A program made the position numbers and the translations under genes. A model generated the notes under the pieces. The model worked only from the letters and a program-made list of their open reading frames with translations. It was not told the DNA's origin and did not search any database. Shown here piece after piece: positions 44,715 to 56,208 of a DNA stretch of 64,000 nt (position 1 is the first letter of the stretch; every line of letters begins with the position of its first letter). The stretch comes from Maniola hyperantus (taxonomy: Eukaryota; Arthropoda; Insecta; Lepidoptera; Nymphalidae): positions 4,340,001 to 4,404,000 of the forward strand of contig NC_048538.1 in assembly GCF_902806685.2 (NCBI RefSeq). The letters are read 5' to 3'.

Positions 44715-45102
44715 ACGTTATTAAACATTTTTTTCAGAAGAAATAAAACACCTAGTATTTCTAGTGCTATGGTTCGTAAAAAAAATGAAAGGAATATTAC
44801 GTTTAGTAGGTGAGGCTATTTTTGACCTTTTCCATCACTAGAGTGGAACAAAGGGTCTTGGGTAGTAAAGTGGGATTACAGGCGGTATAAGGGCACTTCG
44901 AGGCCTGAGCTTAGTTTTAGTACATGATTGAATTGATTAAGCTAATTTATAAAGTTCGGGCGACGAATGTAGAGATGAGATTAAATGAACGTTCGGTTTC
45001 AGTAGGTACCTAATATAATTTTTAAGACGGTTTATTATTTATATCTTTTATTGACAGCATGTGGTATGGTTCTTACTTAATAAATCCTATTGTTGATAAA
45101 CT
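44715..45102. other. Unassigned sequence
   Basis: Nothing recognised. Confidence 0.5.
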
Positions 45103-45335
45103 TCTAAATATATAAAAGGAAAAGGTGACTGACTGACTGACTGACTGACTGACTGATCTATCAACGCACAGCTCAAACTACTTGACGGATCGGGCTAACA
45201 TTTGGCATGCAGATAGCTATTATAACGGAGGCATCCGCTAAGAAAGGATTTTTGAATATTCAACCCCTAAGAGGGTGAAATAGGGGTTTGAAATTTGTGT
45301 AGTCCAGGCGGACAATAGTCGCGAGCATAAGCTAG
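45103..45335 (+). mobile_element. HB Helitron
   Basis: 5' TCTAAATATATAAAAGG, (GACT)n of about six units, intact core, hairpin altered to AGGCGGACAATAGTCGCG, CTAG at 45332-45335 followed by T. Confidence 0.85.
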
Positions 45336-46999
45336 TTATACAATAAAAGCCGAATTAAAATTCAACAAAATAAGCGTTGGTGTTAATTCCTTTGTACTTT
45401 ACTAAGCTCTAAACTAAATTGATATGTCTGCTTAATCTCATAATATCTGTGTTCCTGTAAATTCCCTACAACCGAATAAGCAGCATTGTGAAGAAAAGAA
45501 GCATTATTTAGCATCTCAAATTAAAACAAACAGAAATCGAGATTCTTGAATTAATAAAACTTGTGCTACAGTTAAACCACCAACTCCCAAAAAAAGTCAA
45601 CTTAGAAAAACTATAAAGAATGATCATCTGCCAAATACATAAAAAGAAAGTTTGCAAACATAACAAGCTCTACAATTCGTGAATTAGCTTAATACTAATA
45701 AGTACATACGTACAAAATCCGGTTCCGTTAACAAAACGTCACTTTCCAACCGGTCTCTGTATACCTAAGCGGATACCTGCCTAGATTTATACAGATGCAT
45801 TAAATATAAAATGATCATGTATCCAATGAAAGCTCATTCGTTTTGGCTTTGCTCATTAAATGCTAAAACTCCCATGTCTTGGTTTTCAAGTAATTTATTA
45901 AATTATTCCAAAATCTGATTTTTGATGAAATCTCTACTATTGTCTGATTATTATTATTTCTAAACCACTGACACAATTTAAACGAAGCATTTTGGAAGCA
46001 TAATCATACCCAATTAAGACTTAAATACTTCTATAACTTTAATCAAAATCAGTCTAATTGGATCCGATTTACGGCTTGATCAAGATCAACACAAGCGAAA
46101 CCACTACAGTTTGAGAAAACAAGTTACCTACGACTTTTATCCAAAATACGAAATAATATAATTAATTAATAAAAAGAATTTCCGTAAACTTGTTAAAACG
46201 TCTGGCCAATTCGCACTAAAAGTAACGATATAGAATAATTTATTATAATTAATTATAACAGTCAAAAGCATACTTACACATTAAAACAAAACCGGCGCCG
46301 AACAGGATATAGCGAATCAGTCCGTTAGCAAAGTAACAAAAGTTCACTTGGAACGACACAGTGTAACAAAATTAAAAGAACCAATGATAAGTGCACATGT
46401 TAATATATAAAACAGAACGTTAGTCTGTGACAGGGAGCACGCGGTGCGTCCAACGTCGAGGTGAGAGTGAGCGTAACTGCTGAATCGTCGAGGATTCTGA
46501 CTGCATAGCAATTTGTTGAGCCGGCTTTACTGCGTGAAGCGAGAACTCGCACAATTTTGGTTCTGTGTAGTCTGTTTATTGTTTCTAGTGTATTTATGTA
46601 CCTGTTTTATGAGCTTACAAAATTATATTCGGAAGCGTGTACCGTTTTGTACATAAAATCAGAGCAGACTGAAAGCTGTGTGTAAATGTAACCCTACGGA
46701 TATATCCACAGAATATATCAAACCGTTGGCGTGGGTCCGTCATCAATGGATATATCAGTAAGCTTAGTGAAAAAAGTTTCTGCATCTACCGAAATGCATT
46801 CCACTGAAAATGCAATTGAATTGAAAGTCATCAACTGAATTGATGACTGTGTTTAGGTTTAGCTAGAGCCAACAATATTTTATGATCAAAGTTTTCGGAT
46901 TTCAATGCTCAAAATGATTTCGTGTTTAAAAAACATGTATTCAAAAAGATACAATATTTTACTCCTTCTCTGCTTCCATACTATCTAGCTCGCAATTGA
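45336..46999. other. 1.7 kb free of recognised repeats
   Basis: No copy of any family above. Around 46268-46480 there are TATATAAAAC (46404), CCAATGATAA (46381), a GAGGTGAGAGTG donor-like site (46458) on plus and GTGTAAGTATG (46279 downward) on minus. These could be a promoter and first-exon edge or chance. Confidence 0.3.
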
Positions 47000-47174
47000 A
47001 GCTCAGAAATGAAATCTTTTTATATCACTGACTGACAATCGAGGTACAGCTCAAACCACTCGCCCTAGAAGTTGCGATTTTGCATATAGAGTTTTCTTTA
47101 CAACGTAGCTTTCCATTCCACCACGAATAAATTTTCGGAAATTCCACTCAAGCGAAGCCGGAGCGATCAGCTAG
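47000..47174 (+). mobile_element. Helitron, another subtype
   Basis: ATCACTGACTGACAATCG, GGTACAGCTCAAACCACTCG, CCACTCAAGCGAAGCCGGAG, CGATCAGCTAG with CTAG at 47171-47174 followed by T. HB-like in plan but with a different body; 5' end uncertain. Confidence 0.6.
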
Positions 47175-47514
47175 TATTATATGAACTATTATGAGAATAA
47201 ATAAATCATATAAATCACTTTGACCCAAAAGCGTGCCATGTTTATTGTTCTAAGATTTATCGCATTCAGTGAGGCAGATGTAATCTGAATTATCATAATG
47301 GAGGCTCAGACAATCATTTTACTGATTAACTACTGAAGCAGAGAAATGTGCAGCTGTCGTTTGCCGATCAGAGAAATATAAAGCCTTATACTCCCCCTTT
47401 TCGAAAACAACTCTTTTTACAAAGTTATACCTACTCATAAGCATATTATAAGCATAAAAGCATATTATACGAAGATATTATAAGACGACTATGTAAATGA
47501 TAAAAAAGCTTGGA
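47175..47514. other. Unassigned sequence
   Basis: Nothing recognised. Confidence 0.5.
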
Positions 47515-47735
47515 TTCGACTCGCTCCAGCCATGCACGGGGCTGCAATTGCTTGTACAGTATGATATAAGAATATTGTAAATTGGACACTTGAAAAGAGC
47601 AACCACAGAGTTTCTTGCTGGTTCTTCTCGGTAGGAACTTCATTCCGAACCAATTAAACTATGTATTTGACGATTCAAAAGCACTTGTAAAAGTTTACTT
47701 GAATAAAAATATATTCTATTCTATTATATTCTAAG
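47515..47735 (+). mobile_element. L3a: LINE 3' end, longest copy
   Basis: CGACTCGCTCCAGCCATGCA, CGGGGCTGCAATTGC, GAGCAACCACAGAGTTTCTT, TTCTTCTCGGTAGGAAC, CACTTGTAAAAGTTTACTTG, AATAAAAATATATTCTATTC and a (TTCTA)-like tail. Confidence 0.75.
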
Positions 47736-47807
47736 AAAATATTTTTTATAGCTCTCAAAATTTACTCAGGACAATCTTTTACATTTATTCTCATTATAGC
47801 TGATAAT

Positions 47808-47955
47808 TTTTTTCCGGGATAAAAATTAGCCATTGTAACTCTAAAGACTAAAAACTTTAACTATATTCCACGCAAAAAATCAAGCCGATCCATTTTCATT
47901 GCGGCGTGATAGAAGGGCAAGCCAACAAACAAACTCGCATTCAAAATATGGGGGC
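47808..47955 (-). mobile_element. HA-variant Helitron fragment
   Basis: TTTTCCGGGATAAAAATTAG, ACTCTAAAGACTAAAAAC, AAAAATCAAGCCGATCC, GGGCAAGCCAACAAACAAAC, CTCGCATTCAAAATATGGG. Ends decayed. Confidence 0.6.
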
Positions 47956-48612
47956 TAGTGATACGTATCAGTATCAGTAAAGATTTTTAAAATGATTTAA
48001 TCCTCTATATGGATATATCAGATTAAAACATAAAATTAAAAATAATCTCGAAGTAAACTATAACAAAGAATGGGCGGCATATAAAAATGATTTATACGAC
48101 GAATAATAAAGAAATCTTCAAAAGTCTGTCATCTTTATGGGAATGATATATCACATTTAGATGCGACAAATTGTCCTGGATATATTGTTAGGGAAGAGAG
48201 AATCGTTGCTGGAATCGAGATTTAGAGCGCGCTATGCTAATTATAACGAGACATTTAACGAGCTCTATCAAGCTTACTGCAGATATACATAGATAGCGCA
48301 TTAGCTATTGAGAAGCAAATCTTGTTAATTTATCTTTACACTAGTTGAACTGAGTGCTGACCCGTTCCGGATTCGCACGAGATTTCTGAAAATTCTTTCT
48401 TATTAGGGCTCTACATTAGGTATGTAAAAAATGTTCAGCAAAATTCTTCTTTCTAGATCCAGCAGCAGTTTGAGAAAGTTTGACAAGTATCCTTCTATAT
48501 TTATGTATTGATGTTGGCGAAGTAAATTATAAATTTTAATGCTTTAGTGCTGTAAACTACTGAAAACACAACGAAATTGACAATGGATGACCTAATGAAA
48601 TTATGTATTGTT
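47956..48612. other. Unassigned sequence
   Basis: Nothing recognised. Confidence 0.5.
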
Positions 48613-48750
48613 CGCGACAGGTTGAGATTGCAAACGGGGTATGAGGCGTGGGACGCCCCGCACACCCACACGTCACCCGCGCTCGTCCGCACCGGGTTAG
48701 CGTAGGTGTGCGGGACGTTCCCTCCCCGATTGCCATTTCAACTTGTCGCG
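48613..48750. mobile_element. GC-rich hairpin MITE, copy 2
   Basis: CGCGACAGGTTGAGATTGCA on the left pairs with TGCCATTTCAACTTGTCGCG on the right; inner GGACGCCCCGCACACCCAC and GTGTGCGGGACGTTCC pair as well. It contains an extra GCGCTCGTCC block relative to 8143. Confidence 0.8.
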
Positions 48751-48952
48751 TACTTATAGTAAGACAGAAATGATCAAAAACCTATAAGACCTCTGTAAAT
48801 ACCTATCCATTCGATTTTTTTTTAATTAAAGTAACAACTAAACCTAGTACCGTCTGTGCCCTTTAGTGGAGGAAAACGTCGTAACATACCTGTTTAGCTC
48901 AGAAGAAATTCTAGGACAAGCAACGTGACCAACATTAAGTACAAGTACATCA

Positions 48953-49174
48953 CTAGATAATGCCCGCGACCTCGTCCGCGTAAATTTTCTGGTTTCTAAT
49001 GAGATTAGAAATTTTTCCCCATGTTCTCAAAACCGTTTCTTAGCTAACACCTACGTCCTAGAAGGAACCTACTTTCAAAATTCCAAGTTTGTAGGCTTTA
49101 TAGTTCCTGAGATTTCGTGATTAGTCAGTGAGTGAGTGAGTGAGTGGTATTTCGCTTTTATAATTATATATATT
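48953..49174 (-). mobile_element. Helitron with GTGA repeats
   Basis: Reverse CTAG at 48953-48956, hairpin GCGACCTCGTCCGCG, CAAAACCGTTTCTTAGC, GGAACCTACTTTCAAAATTC, (GTGA)n near 49126-49145, then GGTATTTCGCTTTTATAATT. Same 3' plan as HA and HB but a distinct body. Confidence 0.75.
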
Positions 49175-49512
49175 TATCGATTAAAAAGCTGATACTTCAA
49201 GTAACAAATGCAAGGACCTGTAGTGGTCATTTATGATTGCACCAGAGCCAGATTGGACTGTAGAATTAGGGTCGATTACCGGTCATCTTACGCTAGCATT
49301 ACGTAAAAGAAAACAAACGACGTATAAACGTTTGTGTCTACTGACCAAGACGTAGGTACAATTTAAGTACTTAATTGAGGTTTTAACTTTGAAGTTGATT
49401 GCTTGATTGCGCACGTCTTTATTTTAAAAGACAGCATACTGGAAACCATGATAGTTAAACTACTTAATAGATATTTTTATAATAATTGTTATAGTGTTTT
49501 ACATACACTTCA
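49175..49512. other. Unassigned sequence
   Basis: Nothing recognised. Confidence 0.5.
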
Positions 49513-49650
49513 AGGAAATTTCTAAATAATTTTAAATACATGTCAAAAATTGCGGACCGGCAGGAATCGAACTCAAGCCTCCTCGGGCGCGATCCCAGGA
49601 GACGCGGGTTCGATTCTTGTCGGTATTTAAAATTATTTCGAAACTTGATA
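49513..49650. mobile_element. Inverted repeat of two tRNA-like box B segments
   Basis: The left half carries AGGAATCGAACTC (minus-strand box B, about 49562-49574), the right half GGGTTCGATTC (plus-strand box B, about 49606-49616). The flanks TAAATAATTTTAAATAC and GTATTTAAAATTATTT, and the centre CTCCTCGGG/CCCAGGAG, also pair. The left arm has a 17-base insertion. Overlapping frames on opposite strands (49464-49718 and 49540-49728) mirror this symmetry. Confidence 0.7.
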
Positions 49651-49978
49651 GATGATAATTTCAACTGGATAAGCACAGAAAATATAAAGGAACTTGTTTT
49701 CAATATCCAAAAAATCATGATAAATTAATAAAATATGTAGTCACAGTACGACAGATACTAATATAGCAAATATTGTCAATGGGAAAAATCCAGAGGTATG
49801 TTCTAGAAAAAGAATAATGTCTGAATTTAACAAAAACCAGAAATAATAAAATGAGTAACAGAATGAATGTCCGTAGCGTCGTGTGGTGCATGGCAGGAAA
49901 TTGCAAACACGTTAGTGACTATTGAACTCATTTAGTCAGCTCACTGCATATAGGGGGACTGAATCAGTTTTATATCCA
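49651..49978. other. Unassigned sequence
   Basis: Nothing recognised. Confidence 0.5.
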
Positions 49979-49979
49979 A

Positions 49980-50181
49980 CTAGCTGATGCCCGCGACTTC
50001 GTCCGCGTGGAATTAGGTTTTTAAAAATCCCATGGGAACTCTTTGATTTTGCGGGATAAAAAGTAGCCTATGTCCTTCCCTATTTCTCAAACATCAAAAT
50101 CGGTTAAACGGATAGGCCGTCAAAAGCTAGCAGACAGACAGACAGACAGACACACTTTCGCATTTATAATATTAGTATGGA
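49980..50181 (-). mobile_element. HA Helitron
   Basis: Reverse CTAG at 49980-49983, hairpin GCGACTTCGTCCGCG, (CAGA)n, TTTCGCATTTATAATATTAG, TATGGA. A block near 50085 (AGCTATCTCTGTACC in other copies) is deleted. It touches the next Helitron. Confidence 0.85.
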
Positions 50182-50362
50182 CTAGCTTATGCTCGCGACT
50201 TCATCCGCGTGGACTACATAAATTTCCACCCCATATTTAGAAATTGTCCTTTCTTAGCGGATGCCTACATCATAATAGCTATCTGCATGCCCATCCCGAT
50301 CCGTCAAGTAGTTTGAGCTGTGCGTTGATAGATCAGCCAGATTTTCCTTATATATATTTAGA
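50182..50362 (-). mobile_element. HB Helitron
   Basis: Reverse CTAG at 50182-50185, GCGACTTCATCCGCGTGG, CCTTTCTTAGCGGATGCC, TTTGAGCTGTGCGTTG, TATATATATTTAGA. The (CAGT)n run is reduced to about one unit. Confidence 0.8.
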
Positions 50363-52603
50363 TAAGATACTAGCTTGACAGATTTTGTAAAGGGAATCTG
50401 TCAAAATGTCTTTATTGTTAGATAAAGTTTATCTGCCGGTGGTAAAATAGGCCTTAAATATCATAGTACATTTCAATACGTGGCCTAGTTATGGAATTTC
50501 ATACCACAAAGTTTTGATAGACTCCAGAAAGTCCTAGTCTAGATAGTGAAGATAATACCTAACCTGTTGTTGCTCTGTACACGAAGTTGATTCCCGTAAC
50601 AGATTTTGCCGCTGAAACTAAAAGTTACCGGTAGTCGGTAGACCAGTTTTATAGTGTTACAGTTGGTAACAATAAATCTTTTAATAAAATTACATTTGTT
50701 TATTTATCAACTTCATTCTAACCGCTGTTGAGTTTAGTTCCTTGTCAGTTTTCTTTTACGATCGTTTTTACAAATAACAAAAACTCACAATACCAACAAT
50801 AACACAAAAATAAACAATATAGTTTTGCAAAATTCAATAGATAATGTAAATAAGTGAACACTTAATAGGCATATGTAATATGTAATAAGTAGCTAAGTGA
50901 CAATGTAAATGCTGTTTGTTCCTAAATAAAGAGAGAAATAAACTATAGATAGCATTTTTCAGATTTTATAACTAGACAACAGATTCTATCTATGTACGTC
51001 TTGAACGACGATATCCGTTTATAGAATGCCTTTTCATGTTGCCGAATAATAAAGTAACTTACAACAATGCTACAATAATTTCTATAAAAAACTTTATGTG
51101 CAGAACTTTTTTCATGAAAGCCATTCGTCGAGGTTTTTGTCTGTGAACTATAGAATGCTATAAAAGGTCGCACAGCCTTTCATGGTTGAGCTAACGACGT
51201 CGCTCATGCGCTCACGAATATCTCGTAATGAAAATATGAATAGTGGAGAACTATGGAAGCCACAGGCCGCCTCCAACTTTGAAAAGACTGAAATATGAAT
51301 TCCCTAGTTAGTATTGAAACCTGAAAGCCACGGTTAGAAGGTCAAGGTCTTTTGGAACGAAACCAATTAAATTACGGTGTTCATATTTTAGTATTTATAA
51401 GGTAAATGTTTACCCGTGCGATGGAGTTATAAATGGAGTTGCCAACGTGATCCAATTTCGTGGCAATAAATTATCTATGACTTTACCTTTGACATGTCTA
51501 TACGGATTGTGATGAAGCAGATCGTAGCAACGAATGACGAACAACTCTACCAACATAATGATAACGAAGAATAAATATCTTGTTTTCAAGAAACAAAATC
51601 ATTTTTTCTTTAATACTATATGGATGTTTCAGAGGCACCAAAACAACCAGAGGTATTGTTAAATCTGGGAGTCTTACATTAGCTAGCTGATACTACTTAT
51701 ATACTAAGGTTTGAATACCTAAATGTAAGGAACAGCATTCCTTCTTTTATACAAGACTTTTTAAGTATTGCATTTTTTAGGTTTTAGATGAATTCAAAGT
51801 TTTCCTGATGCTACTAAAGGTATCCTAAAAGTGTTTTCCTTAGTCGTTCCCTACTATCGATCAAGCAATAGAAAAATCAATAATTAATTATGTCCGCATG
51901 AGCAGGAAAATTGGAACACTGAAGCAATCTTTTTTTCGCAAAACGACGTCATAATCTTTCTGCAATAACCATGTTAGATCACGCAACAATAATCGTTTCT
52001 TTACCCTATTCACAAGATATCATTACTTACTCGTACATACATTAGATAAATTCCCACATAGAACCATAAACTCTTTACATAACTACTCCATAGTTACGGA
52101 GTTTTCATAAAAAATTATGGCCCAACTCCCTTTTTATCCTAAGTAGATCTGGCAAATTTTGTTTTCGAAAAGTAACATATTTTTTAAATTGTATCTACTA
52201 AAGACTTTGCAAGATTAAAATAATGCTGTACCCGGCTATATTGGGTTGAAATTTTGGTTAGTAGCAATCACAATAAACGGGAAAAGTGGCAATTAGTCTA
52301 TAATCCATTACCACAAGAAAAATGCTTCATGCAGTTCACACATTTTGTTGCTTACAGAATCAGCATAATAGAAAAAGAAATTTAGGCGTTTTCTACGTGT
52401 CTTATAATTAAACAATTAACAAATTTTACACGCAAATTTCGTTAGACACACTTGGTCTATTTAAAATACCGTTCTTGGTCGAACGGCGAACCCAAAGACG
52501 TACACAAAGCACCGCGCTCTTGTTCCAACAAATCTCGTAACATGTGTAGAATAGATGACACAGTTGATTAGTCCCACGTACGTAATGCTAATGGCGGCTT
52601 AAA
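50363..52603. other. 2.2 kb with no repeat recognised
   Basis: A 10-bp perfect inverted repeat (TTGACAGATT 50375-50384, AATCTGTCAA 50395-50404) is the only structure. The minus frame at 50943-51173 (76 codons) has no recognisable motif. Confidence 0.5.
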
Positions 52604-52685
52604 AATCCTGTCAAGTGCGAGTCGGATTCGCACACGAAGGGTTCAATCAACCGTACGCAATCGTACTAAAAATAACACTGATTTT
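52604..52685 (-). mobile_element. TF-family 3' fragment
   Basis: Plus-strand GTCAAGTGCGAGTCGGATTC, GCACACGAAGGG, AAAAATAACACTGATTTTTT matches the start of the copy at 26613. It is cut off at the T-run where the next TF element begins. Confidence 0.65.
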
Positions 52686-52687
52686 TT

Positions 52688-53111
52688 AGGGTTCCGTACC
52701 TCAAAAGGAAAAACGGAATCCTTATAGGAACACTTTGTTGTCTGTGTGTCTGTCAAGAAACCTACAGGGTACTTCCCGTTGACCTAGAATCATGAAATTT
52801 GGCAGGAAGGTGGGTCTTATAGCTGACATTAGGGGGAAAATCTGAAAACCGTGAATTTGTGGTCACATCACACAAAAAAAATTAAATTGTGGTCATAAAC
52901 TAATAATTAGTATTTTCAATTATTAAAGTAAGATAACTATATCAAGTGGCGTATCATATGAAAGGCCTTCACCTGTGCATTCTAAAACAGATTTTATATT
53001 TATTTTTATACATCATAGTTTTTGAATTATCGTGCAAAATGTCGAAAAAATACGACTGTAGTATACGGATCCCTCGTTGCGCGAGCTTGACTCGCACTTG
53101 GCCGGTTTTTT
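52688..53111 (+). mobile_element. TF-family element
   Basis: 5' AGGGTTCCGTACCTCAAAAG after a T-run, with ACGGAATCCT closing a small hairpin; TCTGTCAAGAAACCTACAGG, CATGAAATTTGGCAGG, GTATCATATGAAAGGC; near the 3' end ATACGGATCCC, then GCGCGAGCTTGACTCGCAC, TTGGCCGG and a T-run. No open frame of note. Confidence 0.75.
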
Positions 53112-53181
53112 AGATATTACCACAAATTGAAGGTTTTCAAATTGTTTCCTTTACTTGTGCTTTAAGACAATGCTACCGGCC

Positions 53182-53327
53182 AAATTTTATGATTCTAGGT
53201 CAACGCAAAGTACCCCATAGGTTTTGATTTCCCTGAAGGGTCTTGACAGACACGACAGACAGACAGACAGCAAAGTGATCCTATAAGGCTTCTTTTTTTT
53301 CTCTGATTATACGGAACTCTAAAAATT
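53182..53327 (-). mobile_element. TF-related fragment
   Basis: Minus strand: AGAGTTCCGTATAATCAGAG, CTTATAGGATCACTTTGC, (TCTG)n, GTCAAGACCCTTCAGGG, TTGACCTAGAATCATAAAAT. A diverged TF copy in reverse orientation, 3' end not identified. Confidence 0.55.
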
Positions 53328-53469
53328 AAGTAGCTATATTGTTAGTTCGACAGGTGAAAGTTCGCGTGGGAACAGAGTGCGTTCTTTTTTTAACAAATCG
53401 GTTCACAATCAACTACCAAAAATATTATCGTGAATGCAACTTGTGTCTTGTTAGACACGTAACATTTTT

Positions 53470-53890
53470 AGGGTTCCGTACCTCAAAAGGAAAAAAGGAA
53501 CCCTTATAGGATCACTTTGTTGTCTGTCTGTCTGTCAAGAAACCTACGGGGTACTTACCGTTGACCTAGAATCATGAAATTTGGTATGAAGGTAGGTCTT
53601 ATAGCAGACATTCGGGGAAAAATCTGAAAACCGTGAATATGTGGTTACATCACACAAAAAAAATTAAATTGTGATCATGAACTAATAATAAGGATTTTCA
53701 GTTTTCAAAGTAAGACAACTATATCAAATGGGGTATCATATGAAAGGTCTTCACCTGTGCATTCTAAACCAGGTTTTTATTTATTTTTATGCATCACAGT
53801 TTTTGAATTATCGTGCAAAATGTCGAAAAAATACGACTTTAATACGGAACCCTCAGCGCGCGAGTCTAACTCGCACTTGGCCGGTTTTTT
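53470..53890 (+). mobile_element. TF-family element
   Basis: AGGGTTCCGTACCTCAAAAG after a T-run; ends CGCGAGTCTAACTCGCACTT, GGCCGG and ten T/A bases. Body closely matches 52688. The 74-codon frame at 53728 lies within it. Confidence 0.8.
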
Positions 53891-54831
53891 TTTATAGAAG
53901 CTTAATCGCTGCGAAAATTGTCTTGTATAACGTAATAGTTTTTGGTACTTAATAGATATGGTCTTTTATCTCATTTTGGAATAAAGAATCAATTATTTAT
54001 AGAGGAGTCATGTGATTTGGTGAAGCGGTGATAGCGATATCTGCTTTCGCTTCAGGTCTTCGCACTCGCGCATGAATTCAATATGCTGATTACGGAAGGT
54101 TCCATTGACAAAAGCCTCTCAGCGAGACCCGTGACTTACCAAGAGGTAGGTAGGTATTATCTGGAAGTTCGACTATTCAAGATATTTTTAGTTTTAGAAA
54201 TTGATGTTATAAAACCACTATACTTTTGGGTAACCCGATAACTAATTTGTACATTTACCCACCTACTGCTATTTGTTTAAATTCTACTGTTTATGATTTT
54301 ATTAAAACTATTTAAATAAAAATTTAAAATATATGTTAACAATGATGAGAATAAATTGATAATAATGAGAATAAATTGAAATAAAATATCAAACAACATA
54401 CGGCAATGTTAATTTTTTAAATCATACCTTCTTGCTTAACATTTAATGAACCATCTATTTTCTAATTATTTTTGCTTGCCCTTTTGCAATAATAACTATC
54501 TAATACCTAAAATTAAAAAAAATCAGTACACACTGCTTTAACTGTATGATTGAATGATGTGATTTTAATGTGTTTAAGTCATGATTTTTATGTAAATTTT
54601 TATTAGCAAGACTGTAAAAGTGCTAACGTAAATTATTGTAACCAGTTCACATAACGGTAGTTTTGTGAATGTTACCAAAGCGTTTATCTCAAGCTGTTAA
54701 CCATCTGCTCAAAAGCATGTATCTGATGTGTTTAAAATGGCAAATTTCTGAGCAATTAACAACTTGCTGATATAATTCTGCAGTGTACGCGCGCGCATCC
54801 TCTCCCACCATGTATAGGAAATGCGTTTTTA
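53891..54831. other. Unassigned AT-rich sequence
   Basis: A 20-base unit (GAGAATAAATTGAT-type) is duplicated at 54341-54360 and 54361-54380. Confidence 0.5.
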
Positions 54832-55401
54832 GGGTTCCGTAGTAAACAAGGAACCCTTATAGTTTCGCCATGTCCGTCCGTCCGTCCGTCCTCGGTCAAT
54901 CTCAGAGACTATTAGTGCTAGAAACCTGTAATTTGGCATGGGTATAATTTAAATATTAATCACGCCGACAAAGTGGTGAAATAAAATTTTGATAAATATT
55001 TTTTTAGGGTAGCTCCCCTACATGTAAAGTGGGGATGATTTTTTTTTCTCGTCTACCCCATAGTGTGGGGTATCGTTGAAGAGGTGTTTTAAAAATACTG
55101 TGGGTGTGGGAACATCATTTTTCGATTTCTAGATCCGTTTGTAAAATATGATGTTTTAAAATGCTATAATTTTTATTAGAGTCAAGTGTGTGTGTCTCCC
55201 CCCCCCCCCCCCCTCTATCAGCCAAATGGTAGTATATAGGAACGTAAAAAAATTCACAGCAGTAGTATATATAATCAATTTTAAAGGAAAACTATCATGG
55301 CTATGTAGGGTTCACAGGTAAGGAGTTATATCTGTTTTTCGAGGATTGTGACTACGGAACCCTACACTGCGCGTGGGCCGCCACGCACTTGGCCGGTTTT
55401 T
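54832..55401 (+). mobile_element. TF-family element, second interior type
   Basis: Starts AGGGTTCCGTAGTAAACAAG with GGAACCCTTATAG, then (GTCC)n, an unrelated body containing a 16-base C-run (55198-55213), and ends CTACGGAACCCTACACTGCG, CCGCCACGCACTTGGCCGG before a T-run. Only the ends are shared with 52688. Confidence 0.7.
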
Positions 55402-56208
55402 GACGTTATGCAGCAGCGATGAACGTCGCGATTATACTTATAATACATTGCTTTGTTACTTTATAGTTATGAGAGTAATAACTTCCTGAATATATGCCAG
55501 TTTTGCTTTATTGAGACTTCCTTATGATTGGAGTGCAGTGAAATTTAATGTTAATGAATGAATTTGAATTGCTACCTCGCACCAGAAGGCGCAGCGTTGG
55601 AAGATCTACCACTAGGTGGACAGACAACAGTCTCTATATATTGTATCCAATTATTAACTATGACATAGCTTAGGTTTATGATAGCCATTTAGTGTGATTG
55701 TCGTGCGAACTGGCGATCACAAAGCATCGTACGAGCCAGTTGATTCGATAAACGCATCCCAATCTTCCTAACTCCCACCGCCTTCTTGTAGAATTAACTA
55801 ACAAACTAACAATGATACTATAGACGGGCATGAAGTGCGCAGTTGTGTTGCGCGTGCAATTTTTATTCTGAGTTCAACTTTAAAGGATATATGGGATTAA
55901 AGTTGTACACGGGTGCTCTTGCGGACGACTGACGGGGTAAATCGTAATAAAAAGTAAATCGGCGGTTAGCGATGTAAAGCGAGTAACTAACTAACTAATG
56001 CAGACCGCTATTACGACTGCATTCACAGACAAAAAGGCTGTCTTAAATTATACTTGTAGGAGTGTATTTTGTTTATTATGTACTAAATAAGTCAGTGATA
56101 TTATACTTTCCGTGATAAGTACGTAGGCTAGAGTTTATCTTAATTTTTGGGGTGGGTTTTCCTTATGATGACGGTGACTTTAATTTATCATAATTTTTCA
56201 TATAAATA
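55402..56208. other. Unassigned sequence with a small RTc scrap
   Basis: GAAGGCGCAGCGTTGGAAGA and CACTAGGTGGACAGACAAC at about 55570-55625 resemble the RTc ORF; the rest is unassigned. Confidence 0.45.

Noticed and set aside
46256..46440. Minus-strand membrane-protein first exon ending at the GTAAGTATG donor
   Set aside because: The frame FQVNFCYFANGLIRYILFGA looked hydrophobic, but a stop lies just upstream and the only in-frame ATG is at the donor, so no coding exon can be supported.
49464..49728. Overlapping frames on opposite strands, possibly a gene pair
   Set aside because: Their mirrored sequence follows from the inverted repeat at 49513-49650.
55198..55213. C-run as a regulatory or structural site
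   Set aside because: It is a homopolymer inside a TF element and its length may be inexact in the assembly.
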